This document shows positions 17,259-26,879 of a stretch of DNA of 44,000 nt, one piece after another; the first letter of the stretch is position 1; each line of letters begins with the position of its first letter. The stretch spans positions 1 through 44,000 of the forward strand of contig NW_026970798.1 of assembly GCF_963678635.1 (NCBI RefSeq), in the 5' to 3' direction. The stretch is from Symsagittifera roscoffensis. Its lineage: Eukaryota; Xenacoelomorpha; Acoela; Convolutidae. The notes under the pieces were generated by a model, which worked only from the letters and a program-made list of their open reading frames with translations, was not told the origin of the DNA and did no database searches. A program made the translations under genes and the position numbers.

Positions 17259-19048
17259 GCCGCCAACTTGGATCACTCCATCGATCAAATTCCCATCCAA
17301 CCAACCTTACCTCTTCAATCCCAATAATACCACTTTTTGCTTTTCCGCCACCCGATTTTCCATCTAGCAATGTAACATCAGGCATGAATTCCGACACTAA
17401 CTCACAAATTTCAGTTTTATACTCCATTTCACAGCTAAATAACCCGAATATTGAAACCCCCGACGAATTTGCCGACTCAGAACCATCTCCATCCAATAAT
17501 TTTCATAACCCTTCTCATTTTTCTCAACCTCCTTTTCAACCCATATTATCAAATAACCCTGACCCAATCACTCCTACACCCTCTTATGCTTCCCAAGTTA
17601 CCCCAACCTACTCCTCATACCATTCTGACCAATCATCTCCAGACACCCCCCGAATCTCCCCAGAGCTAGACAATTTTATTACCCTCCAACAACAACCCTA
17701 CCACCTTAACACCCCGACCATAAACCAAATCTCCTCCACTACAAATTCATCCAATCCCCCTACACCCTCTTCAAATTATACCGAATCATTAGCACCATCA
17801 TCCACATCAACTGAATCCTCACTCAACACTAATAGAGCTTATCGCACTTTTAAAAGAAAGTTCCCCAACCATCCTTTCCCAGCAAAACCAGGAACAGCCC
17901 GAGAATACATCAACCACCCCCAACATACTAACACTAGAGAATTTTTAGCCATCACTTTACCCTCATTTCCACAATACACCTTAAACACCCCTCATGACGC
18001 TAACGAAACACGCAACTTTGTAGACGAATACGTTTTAATGCCCACTCTCTCTTGGACCTCATACTATCATTTCACTAACCCTCTTTGCTTACCTTTAACT
18101 AACACATCCATTGATATAGACCGAAACAAAGACATGCTATATCGACTAACTACACCACTCACCGCTAGACAATTTACTTACGTTGGATATAAAAAATCAC
18201 TAAAAATACACACTGCACCTAGAGCTAACGAATACACACTAGAATACTATGATCACAACATCATCAGAGCTAACCAAGATCAATTCTTAGACGACGATCG
18301 CTTCGCTAACCCACAAATCACCGAGAAATTTTTCATCAAGACACCATATGTATTTACACTAAACATCTTCGACCGAAAGTTTGATCACATTATTTCAGAA
18401 GCACTAACAAGCACACAAGCGTACGAAAGTTTTAAAGAACGCTTCCAAATCTTTTCACTAACCTTTCATTTCCTTGCACCACACGAAAGAGATTTACACT
18501 GCTCACACGATATTATGTTGCGAACTAAACAAACACATACATACAGTTACTATCGTTTCATCCAAAATCACTTTGACCTCCACACACCCTCTAGACAACC
18601 ACACCATCGCTTTCAATTCATCAATTCAAAATACACTTCACCGTATTTCCTAAATTTCACATATTGTATTAAAAATACTAACCTTCATGGTATTCTTCGT
18701 AATTATGACCCCATAACCCAAATGTATATTTTCTGCCCCATCACCAAGACCTTCAACGCAGAAGAATCCCGACCCTTCCTTATCCCGCACGAGTTTGTAC
18801 AGCCTATAGAAATCCCCATTTTAGAATTCATCCACAACACTAAATTTAACCACAAGTTATATAACTTAATCCAAAACACACCTTATGAGTTTGCAGTAGG
18901 CACTGAAGAACTAACCACTATTAAGGCACTTCAATTGCTTTGGCCACTACTTCAAACTAAAAATATCATCCGCATCTTAGCTAAACTACTAACAACTTCA
19001 GAACTAATTCACGATATCTTCCCCCACGGTTTTTTCCCCGACGACTAA
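17255..19048 (+). CDS. ORF6: 597-aa protein downstream of env, unrecognised
   Basis: The start ATG overlaps the Env stop (ATGA at 17255-17258), an arrangement typical of coupled termination-reinitiation. The first ~200 residues are Ser/Pro/Thr/Asn-rich and probably disordered. Residues ~200-597 look like a folded domain with many aromatic residues and His, regular charge and no membrane segment or signal peptide. I recognise no motif. Its GC content is slightly higher than that of Gag-Pol. Position 3' of env recalls the accessory genes of complex retroviruses, but this is only analogy. Three bases after its stop lies a consensus splice donor. Intact length without any frameshift in a young element suggests that it is under use. 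Confidence 0.75.
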   Translation: MSRQLGSLHRSNSHPTNLTSSIPIIPLFAFPPPDFPSSNVTSGMNSDTNSQISVLYSISQLNNPNIETPDEFADSEPSPSNNFHNPSHFSQPPFQPILSNNPDPITPTPSYASQVTPTYSSYHSDQSSPDTPRISPELDNFITLQQQPYHLNTPTINQISSTTNSSNPPTPSSNYTESLAPSSTSTESSLNTNRAYRTFKRKFPNHPFPAKPGTAREYINHPQHTNTREFLAITLPSFPQYTLNTPHDANETRNFVDEYVLMPTLSWTSYYHFTNPLCLPLTNTSIDIDRNKDMLYRLTTPLTARQFTYVGYKKSLKIHTAPRANEYTLEYYDHNIIRANQDQFLDDDRFANPQITEKFFIKTPYVFTLNIFDRKFDHIISEALTSTQAYESFKERFQIFSLTFHFLAPHERDLHCSHDIMLRTKQTHTYSYYRFIQNHFDLHTPSRQPHHRFQFINSKYTSPYFLNFTYCIKNTNLHGILRNYDPITQMYIFCPITKTFNAEESRPFLIPHEFVQPIEIPILEFIHNTKFNHKLYNLIQNTPYEFAVGTEELTTIKALQLLWPLLQTKNIIRILAKLLTTSELIHDIFPHGFFPDD

Positions 19049-19051
19049 CAG

Positions 19052-19130
19052 GTAAGTATGAACTAAATGAATATTACTAACTAATTAAAATATTGAAAAA
19101 CTCACCATTCCTTATTCATGTTTTCTTTAG
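19052..19130 (+). other. Predicted 79-nt spliceosomal intron in the 3' region of ORF6 mRNA
   Basis: A CAG|GTAAGTAT donor (splice after 19051), a perfect TACTAAC branch sequence at 19075-19081 and a TTTTCTTTAG acceptor ending at 19130 make a complete short intron. It starts three bases after the ORF6 TAA, close enough not to trigger nonsense-mediated decay, and may aid export or expression of the 3' message. A second AG lies at 19137. Splicing itself is inferred from the signals. Confidence 0.6.
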
Positions 19131-20555
19131 ATTTTTAGCCTTCATCTTCAATCATCTGAAAAATTCACAAAAGAAAAATAAAAAATAGCAAACTTCTTCA
19201 AAACTATTTAAAACCCTATTTAACTTTTGCACCAACAATTAAATAAATATAATACCAATGCAGTAAATTAATTTATAAAATTTTCCCCTAAAAGCAGTAA
19301 ATCTACATATGATGAAAATTTGTATCTTAAAATTCCCCCATTACTAGCAGTAAATTTCCAAATTCTATGCAGTAAATTAATAAAATGCAATTGCAGTACT
19401 AACCTTTTGATATTTTCATTCATTCGCACAGAAATTCTATCCACACTCGCACAGCTCGCCCACGAAGAATTGTTTAAAATAATGAATTTCAGTTTCAAGT
19501 TTTCACACTCAACAACTCTAACAAATAATAACAAGTTTCAAACTTTCCTTTAACCCGGTTGGAAAGGAATCATATACTAAACAAAACTAACCAACGCAGC
19601 TTACTAAATACCACAAATCATAAAATAACAGCATGACTAAGAAAAGGAAACCAACGGTACCCAAACCGGATTAACCCAGTTTAAAACTGGATAATTTATT
19701 CTTTTGAAGACTATTACAAAGTCTTAGAAAGAAATAATAAAACACAAAAAAGTCAAAAGACAAACCCATACCACAAACAATTTGCTTTTTGGAAAAAGTA
19801 CATAACCAACAAAACATAAGTAAAACCACAACAAACCCAACATAAAATGTTGTCACATAACAGGACCCCTCATAAAAACCGCATGAAATCATACTCCCAC
19901 ACCTGGCCTAACCCACCAGGAAAGGACGTCCTGAGCATGCTCTATAGCCGGCCTAACCCACCGTGCTACATCCACGCTTTGTGACCACACCTTTATTTTT
20001 AATAAGAGCTACTCAAGGGTGAGTAACTCTTCAAAATAACCGAACTAAAACAAAAAGCTTTTGTGAAAACAACTAACTAAAATCATAATTAAAAAATATT
20101 AAATTAATAAAAGTTTTATAAAATGTAAAATCACATGATGCAATATATAGATCAGAATACAACACCAAGGACGAACATCAAAAGACAAGACGACCTCACT
20201 ACACTCGAGAGAGAATGACCAACTATAATCAATATGCCGCTCACAATCACAACTCAAAGGATTTAGAGTACGACTTGACCTCGCAGAAAAGGACTTCATT
20301 GAACTAGACCAATGACCACCTCGATGTTCAAGTATACGTACAGATCCGAGTAACCAGGCATCCCCTCCACGCACAATCTCCACGCCATTCCCGAGCTAGA
20401 TCAAACACAAAAGAAGTTCTCTCCGAAGAACAGAAAAACCTGACATAGCCAACCATTCTGAAACCAGAATTGATGCTGTTGCAGAGACTCAGTCGTTGTC
20501 ACAAGAAGAACACAACGTCTTGTGTCCTCAATTCCAGATCCCTGGAACTTCCTTA
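19131..20555 (+). other. 3' noncoding region of the giant element
   Basis: About 1.4 kb without a convincing ORF. It holds a cluster of GCAGTA motifs (19260-19400), a palindrome CCAGTTTAAAACTGG (19676-19690), and a GGCCTAACCCACC duplication (about 19903 and 19954). Short frames on the minus strand here are uncoordinated. Unusually long for the space between the last gene and the 3' LTR. Confidence 0.55.
19260..19400 (+). promoter_or_regulatory. Cluster of five GCAGTA(AAT) motifs
   Basis: GCAGTAAAT begins at 19260, 19294, 19347 and 19369, and GCAGTACT at 19393: five related motifs in about 140 bp. Such clustering suggests an enhancer, RNA-export or insulator-type array, as known upstream of some errantivirus ORFs. 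It may also be a decayed short tandem repeat. Confidence 0.4.
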
Positions 20556-20581
20556 ACAAAAAGGAAACAAAAGAAAAATGA
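20556..20581 (+). promoter_or_regulatory. Polypurine tract (PPT) candidate
   Basis: A 26-base run made of A and G except for two C and one T, ending directly before TGTTCGCC at 20582. A PPT normally touches the 3' LTR. This position would set the LTR start at 20582, about 39 bp left of the LTR segment shared with the 5' copy. Confidence 0.5.
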
Positions 20582-20615
20582 TGTTCGCCAAATACCAACG
20601 TCCATCATCCATCCT

Positions 20616-21013
20616 TGGATACTATATTTTATGATTGGATAAATTAAATGTTTTACCAATGTAAAGTATTTAATATTAACCAATCATGATCCATCTAACT
20701 AACAACCCACTTATTTGTAAGTGCTGAAGTTACTTGTAATTTCAGCACCAGAGAGATTTGAATTTAACTTAGAAATTAGTTGGACTCTCCCGAGCACTTC
20801 AGCAGCCGCAATAAACCAGTATACCCTAGATCTATTGAGCCTAGCAGAGACTAGTTAAACAACCTGAGACTAGATAGTATAAGAGTAAGATTAGGATCGG
20901 TATTAGACTAAGAAGTTGCACGAATCTATCCGGCCGAAAATAAGATAGCGTGACGAGCAGACGGTGTACCCTATCCGAAATTACTCTATGAGTTACACTC
21001 CAGTCCTAACTCA
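20616..21013 (+). repeat. 3' LTR
   Basis: Bases 20621-21013 match the 5' LTR exactly by eye, including the stem-loop (20721-20748) and AATAAA (20810-20815), and end in CTAACTCA. The start is 20616 (TGGAT) if aligned with the 5' copy, or 20582 if the adjacent purine tract is the PPT. The lack of differences means a recent insertion or recent gene conversion. Confidence 0.85.
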
Positions 21014-22866
21014 CTTGTTCTACTTTCAAAATTTAATTTACCGCTTTTTTGAAGTTTGGTCGAGCTACGTAACCAAATTGTACGAAGCATACAAACCCGA
21101 GGTTTATTAAGGGAACATTCTATCATGTACAATCTATTCATGGTCGCTTTTCTGTTGAAATTATGATTATGTGGTGAAACAATTACCTAAATTATTTAAA
21201 CATTATTTTTATTGTCAGTGGTACAAAAACGCCTCGAAAAGATAAGGAACTAAAGACTAATTACTCCAAAAAACAGCCCAGTGAAAAGTTATCTAATTGA
21301 GACTGAATAGCATGATAATCGGTGATAAACCGATCGTGAAATGTAATTATAAGGAGAAGTAGGTTTCCTTACTTTTTAGTAAGGCTAAGGTCGCGCCTAT
21401 AAAATTGAAATCCCTTCTATTTTTCTTGCTGTTCGTCGTTCCAAATGCGTTTAAAATCGAGATTGCTAACATTTTGCTGTGGTTCAACAAAATCCAAACA
21501 AGACTGCTCGTATCAGGGCGAAGCCCTGAATGTTCCGACTGCCTTTTAAAGTTTATGGAGCAGCAGTAATAACATAAAAAAATTAAATGAAATAAAATAA
21601 AATGAAAAAAAAAATTTTCTAAAATTTGAAATTTTTTATGAAAATCATCTCCCCACACGCCATATAAAGTACAAAAAGAGAGATTTCGTTCGTTGTAACA
21701 AATCAATTATGGCAAATAAGCTTCGTTCAACCAATTTGGAACGATTTATAAGACGGATTAAATCTCCGCTTTAGCGTTAATAGCGCGAATTATATCGCGC
21801 GTTAATTGTCCCAAATTGGTCAAAATGGCCAAAATGGCTATCTTTAAACCCTCATAACTTTACGAAAAATGATCACAAGTAAAATATCTTTTCAAATTTA
21901 AGCTCAGGACAACAATACCTTTTCAATGATTTAAAAAAATTCCGTCAAAAATGGCTAGTTAAAAAGTCGAAATTTGTCTGAAGAAAAAAAAAAACCCACC
22001 CCGAGCACAAATATTCCGTTACTTTCGTATCGAAAGTCGGAACAATAATCAATTGCTCATCTCGGAAAAAGCTTTTTTGGAGCTTTTTTCTATATCTGAC
22101 GCAAAACTTTCGAATAGGCTAGAGTTATTGAGTGAAATTAGGGCTTTCCGCCGTAAACAACACGTTTTTGCTTAAAACAACGATTACTACCAAAAAGATG
22201 GTTTTTTAAATAGCTTACAAGCTACATTAAAAATTCAATTTTACAGAAAAAAAACCAAAAGAAGTTCCGAATAACAGTTTTTTATCAAAGCCGTGACGTT
22301 GAAATAGCAGAACTTTTTGAAGTTTTGCGATCAATTCAATTTAATTAGGTCTAGAAAAAAACTTGGTGACTTCCAAACACCATTACTGCTTTGTCAAGCA
22401 ACATTTTGTCAGTCATCACATTGTTAATCAACATCAAAATTGTGGTTACCTAGGTTCATAAACTCCAATACGGACAAATTATATATTACTAAAAGCCATC
22501 ACAAAAACTATTTGCGGAAGAAACTACTTTAATGCCGACAGCATTGAATTTTACCGTAAGTTAGGTCTCGGACAAAAACTTATTGAGAAAAAGGTTTGAC
22601 AATTTTGTTTAAACTTTGTAACCAGCATGAAAAATTTGGATAATTGTTTTGTAAACTGTTTAGTTGCTTAACAACGCAACACACATTCTGTAAGCTTAAC
22701 AACGCACACAGTGAGCTAACCATAGTGTCTTTTGATCGGACATATCTTTTTATTGCAGAGAAAATTTAATCATGTTTTTGTATGTTCAATAAACGTTCTC
22801 CGTCTCCCTTGAAGCAAAAACAACTTAAGATGACCAGGAGCCCAACACCAACTCAACATAATTTAA
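21014..22866. other. AT-rich noncoding flank
   Basis: No convincing gene on either strand; the longest open frame (minus strand, 21347-21706) is low-complexity. It contains a hairpin TCAGGGC-GAA-GCCCTGA at 21513-21529 and a larger imperfect palindrome at about 21729-21822 with a GCGCGA/TCGCGC core, which could be the remains of a small foldback element. Confidence 0.5.
21729..21822. repeat. Imperfect palindrome, possible MITE or foldback relic
   Basis: ACCAATTTGG at the left is mirrored by CCAAATTGGT at the right. An inner inverted repeat, TTAATAGCGCGA / TCGCGCGTTAA, lies between them. The structure could extrude as a hairpin. No transposase or clear target duplication is seen. Confidence 0.35.
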
Positions 22867-23720
22867 CAAAGAAAAAAAACCGCAGCTGCAGGAAGGTTTT
22901 CAGTGCGAAAAATTATACCCGTAATATCAACCTGAACAACTCAAAACCAACTTTTTTAAATTTAATTTTTTATTTTAGCAGGTTTATGGAGCAGTTTGTA
23001 TAGTGTAGTTGCCATATTTTTTTTGGAATTACTACAGTCGCTTTTTGAAGCAGTTTTTGTGGTGTAGTTGGCCAATACTTATTGGGGTTAATTGAGACCG
23101 GTTTATGGAGCTGTGTATTGTGTGGCCAAGCTTTTTTTGAGTTTAGTTCACTCGCCTTATGGAGCAGTTTACGTAGTTTGGTTGAATTTTTTTAAGTTGG
23201 TTCAGTCCGGTTTATGAAGCAGTTTTTATAGTGTAGATCAATCAAGATTATGGTGCATTTTGTATACTTTAGTTGCCTGGGGTTCTTGGGATTAGTTCAG
23301 TCCGGTTTATGCAGCATCTTGTGTAGTGAAGTGGCCAAGTGTTTATTGAGTTTAATTCAGTCGTCTTATGGAGCAGTTTACGTAGTTTGGTTGACAACTT
23401 ATTATTGGGATCGGTTCAGTCCGGTTTATGGAGCAGTTTATGCAGTGTAATTGCAAACTGTTAACTAGGGTTAGGTCAGTCGGCTTATTCAGCAGTTTTT
23501 GTAGTGTAGTTGCCAAATGTCTATTGGGGTTAGTTCAGTCGGTTTATGAAGCAGTTTATGTACCATAGTTGCCAAATTTTTATTGGGGATTTTGCCGTCA
23601 TGTTTATGGAGCAGTTTGAGCAAAGAAAAAGAACCGCAGCTGCAAGAAGGTTTTCAGTGCGAAAACTTGTACCCGTAATATCAACCTGAACAACTCAAAA
23701 CCAACTTTTTTAAATTTAAT
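22867..23720. repeat. Unique segment at the array edge, duplicated about 754 bp further on
   Basis: A ~105-bp non-satellite sequence at 22867-22975 recurs with few changes at 23621-23724, and each copy is followed by matching satellite units. The array margin (flank plus the first ~10 units) was therefore duplicated as one ~754-bp block, which shows growth by unequal exchange or replication slippage that took in flanking DNA. Confidence 0.75.
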
Positions 23721-26700
23721 TTAGGAGGTTTATGGAACAGTTTGATTAGTGTAGTTGCCATATTTTCTTTGGAATTACTTCAGTCGCTTTTAGTAGCAGT
23801 TTTTGTGGTGTAGTTGGCCAATACTTATTAGGGTTAATTGAGACCGGTTTATGGAGCTTGTGTATTGTGTGGCCAAGCGTTTTTTGAGTTTAGTTCACTC
23901 GCCTTAAGGAGCAGTTTACGTAGTTTGGTTGACATTTTTTTTGTTGGTTCAGTCCCGTTTATGAAGCAGTTTTTATAGTGTTGATCAGGCAGGATTTTGG
24001 TGCATTTTGTATACTGTAGTTGCCTGGGGTTCTTGGGATTAGTTCAATCCGTTTTATGGAGCATCTTGTGTAGTGTATTGGCCAAGTGTTTGTTGAGTTT
24101 AATTGAGTCGGTTTATGGAGTAGTTTACGTAGTTTGGTTGACAAATTTTATTGGGGTCGGTCAGTCCGGTTTATGGAGCAGTTTATCCAGTGTAGTGTTG
24201 CAAACCTTTAACTAGGGTTTGGTCAGTCGGTTTACACAGCTGTTCATGTAGTGTAGTGGGCAAATACTCATTGGGCTTAGTTCAACCCGGTTTATGGAGC
24301 AGTTTAATAGTGAAGTTGGCAACTCGTAATTGGCTTAGTTCAGTCTGGTTCATGGAGCATCTTGTAAAGCGTAAGTGGTCAAGTTTTTTTGGAGTAGTTC
24401 AATTGGTTTATGGAGCCTCTTGTGTAGTATAGTGACCAAGTATTTAGTGGGGTTGGTTCAGTCGATTTTTGAAGAAGTTTGTGTAGTGTAGTTGCCAAAA
24501 GTTTAAAATGCTAAGATTAGTCCGGTTTATGAAGCAGTTTATGTAGAGTAGTTGGCAAAGACTTATTGGCATTAGTTCAGTCTGGTTTGTGAAGTAGTTT
24601 ATGCAGTGTAGTTGCAAACTGTTAACTAGGGTTAGGTCTGTCGGTTTATACAGCAGTTTTTGTAGTGTAGTTGCCAAATGTCAATTGGGGTTAGTTCAGT
24701 AGGTTTATGAAGCAGTTTATGTACCATATTTGCCAAATCTTTATTGAGGCTTTTGCCGTCATATTTATGGAGCAGTTTGAGTTCTTTAGTTGCAAATCTT
24801 TTTCGGGTTAGTTCAGTCCGGTTTATGGAGCATCTTGTGTAGTGTAGTGACCAAGTGTTTTTTTAGTTTAATTAAGTCGGTTTATTGAGCAGTTTACGTA
24901 GTTTGGTTGACAATTTTTATTGGGATCGGTTCAGTCCGGTTTATGAAGCGGTTTATGCAGTGTAGTTGCAAACTGTTAACTAGGGTTAGGTCAGTCGGTT
25001 TATACAGCAGTTTTTGTAGTGTTGTTGCCAAATGTTAATTGAGGCTAGTTCAGTCGGTTTATGAGGCAGTTTGTGTACCATATTTGCCAAATCTTTATTG
25101 GGGTTTTTGCAATCATATTTATGGAGCAGTTTGTGTTCTTTAGTTGCTACTCTTTTTCGGGTTAGTTCAGTCCGGTTTATGATGCACTTTGTGTGGTGTA
25201 GTTGCCAAACAATTATTGGGGTTAGTTCAGTCCGGTTTATGGAACATCCTGTGTAGGGTAAGTTGCCAAAAGTTTAAAATGGTTAGATTAGTCCGGTTTA
25301 TGAAGCAGTTTATGTAGAGTAGTTGTAAACTCCTAATTAGGATAAGTGCAGTTCGGCTGTTTTAGGAGTTGGTGTAATGTAGTTGCCAAATCTTAATTGC
25401 CTTTAATTCAGTCCGGTTTACGAAGCAGCTTGTGTAGTGTGATTGCAAAAGTTTTCTTGGGGTAAGATCAGCCAGGATTATGGTGCACTTTGTTTACTGT
25501 AGTTGCCTGGGGTTCTTGGGATTATTTCAGTCCGGTTTATGGAGCATCTTGTGTAGTGTAGTGGCCATGTTTTTATTGAGTTTAATTCAATCGGTTTATA
25601 GAGTAGTTTACGTAGTTTGGTTGACAATTTGTTTTGGGATCGGTTCAGTCCGGTTTATGGAGCAGTTTATCCAGTATAGTTGCAAACTGTTAACTAGGGT
25701 TAGGTCAGTCGGTTTAAATTGTGTAGTGTAGTTGCTAAAAGTTTATTGGGGTAAGATCAGCCAGGATTATGGTGCACTTGTATACTGTAGTTGCCTGGGG
25801 TTCTTGGGATTGGTTCAGTCCGTTTTATGGAACATCTTGTGTAGTGAAGTGGCCAAGTGTTTATTGAGTTTAATTCAGTCGGTTTATGGAGTAGTTTACG
25901 TAGTTTGGTTGACAATTTTTTATTAGGATCGGTTCAGTCCGTTTCATGGAGCAGTTTATCCAGTAGAGTTGCAAACTGTTGTTTAGGGTTAGGTCAGTCG
26001 GTTTAAACAGCAGTTTTTATAGTGTAGTTGGCAAATATTTATTGGGGTTAGCTCAATCCGGTTTATGGAGCAGTTTTTGTAGTATAGTAGGCAACTTGTA
26101 ATTGACACTAGTTCAGTCGCTTTATGGAGCAGTTTACGTAATTTGGTTGATATTTTTTTGTTGGTTAGTCCGGTTTATGGAGCGGTTTTTATAGTGATGA
26201 TCAGCCATAATTTTGGTGCACTTGTATACTGTAGTTGCCTGGGGTTCTTGGGATTAGTTCAGTCCGGTTTATGGAGCATCTTGTGTAGTGTATTGGCAAA
26301 GTGTTTATTGAGTTTAGTTGAGTCGGTTTATGGAGTAGTTTACGTAGTTTGGTTGACAATTTTTTATTGGGATCGGTTCCGTCCGGTTTATGGAGCAGTT
26401 TATCCAGTAGAGTTGCAAACTGTTGACTAGGGTTAGGTCAGTCGGTTTAAACAGCAGTTTTTATAGTGTAGTTGGCAAATATTTATTGGGGTTAGCTCAA
26501 TCCGGTTTATGGAGCAGTTTTTGTAGTATAGTAGGCAACTTGTAATTAACACTAGTTCAGTCGCTTTATGGAGCAGTTTACGTAGTTTGGTTGACAATTT
26601 TTTATTGGGATCGGTTCAGTCCGGTTAATGGAGCAGTTTATCTAGTGTAGTTTTGCAAACTGTTAACTAGGGTTACGTTAGTCGGTTTACACAGCAGTGT

Positions 26701-26879
26701 TTGTAGTGTAGTTGGCAAATACTTATTGGGGTTAGCTCAATCGGGTTTATGGAGCAGTTTTTGTAGTGTAGTAGGCAACTTGTAATTGACACTAGTTCAG
26801 TCGCTTTATGGAGCAGTTAATGTAGTTTGGTTGACATTTTTTTTGTTGGTTCAGTCCGGTTTATGGAGCAGTTCTTATA

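Larger units (their letters stand above)
2171..21013 (+). mobile_element. Giant env-bearing Ty3/Gypsy-type LTR retrotransposon (endogenous retrovirus-like), ~18.8 kb
   Basis: The element is bounded by LTRs that share 393 identical bases (2186-2578 and 20621-21013). It has a primer-binding site 2 nt after the 5' LTR and a purine run near the 3' LTR. The domain order protease, RT, RNase H, integrase is that of Ty3/Gypsy. It carries an Env plus at least three unrecognised ORFs. Ordinary Gypsy and errantivirus elements are about 5-9 kb, so this one is two to three times larger. Very large Gypsy-like elements are known in planarians. All long ORFs are uninterrupted and the LTRs match, so it inserted recently. 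I see no target-site duplication: CCTAG precedes the 5' LTR and CTTGT follows the 3' LTR. Confidence 0.92.

Noticed and set aside
21347-21706. 119-codon minus-strand ORF after the 3' LTR
   Set aside because: Phe/Leu-rich translation of A-rich DNA with poly-A runs, no domain and no support from neighbours.
25690-25710. Telomere-like CTAGGGTTAGG in several satellite units
   Set aside because: It is a variant of the GGGGTTAG part of the 60-bp unit and occurs once per unit, not as tandem TTAGGG.
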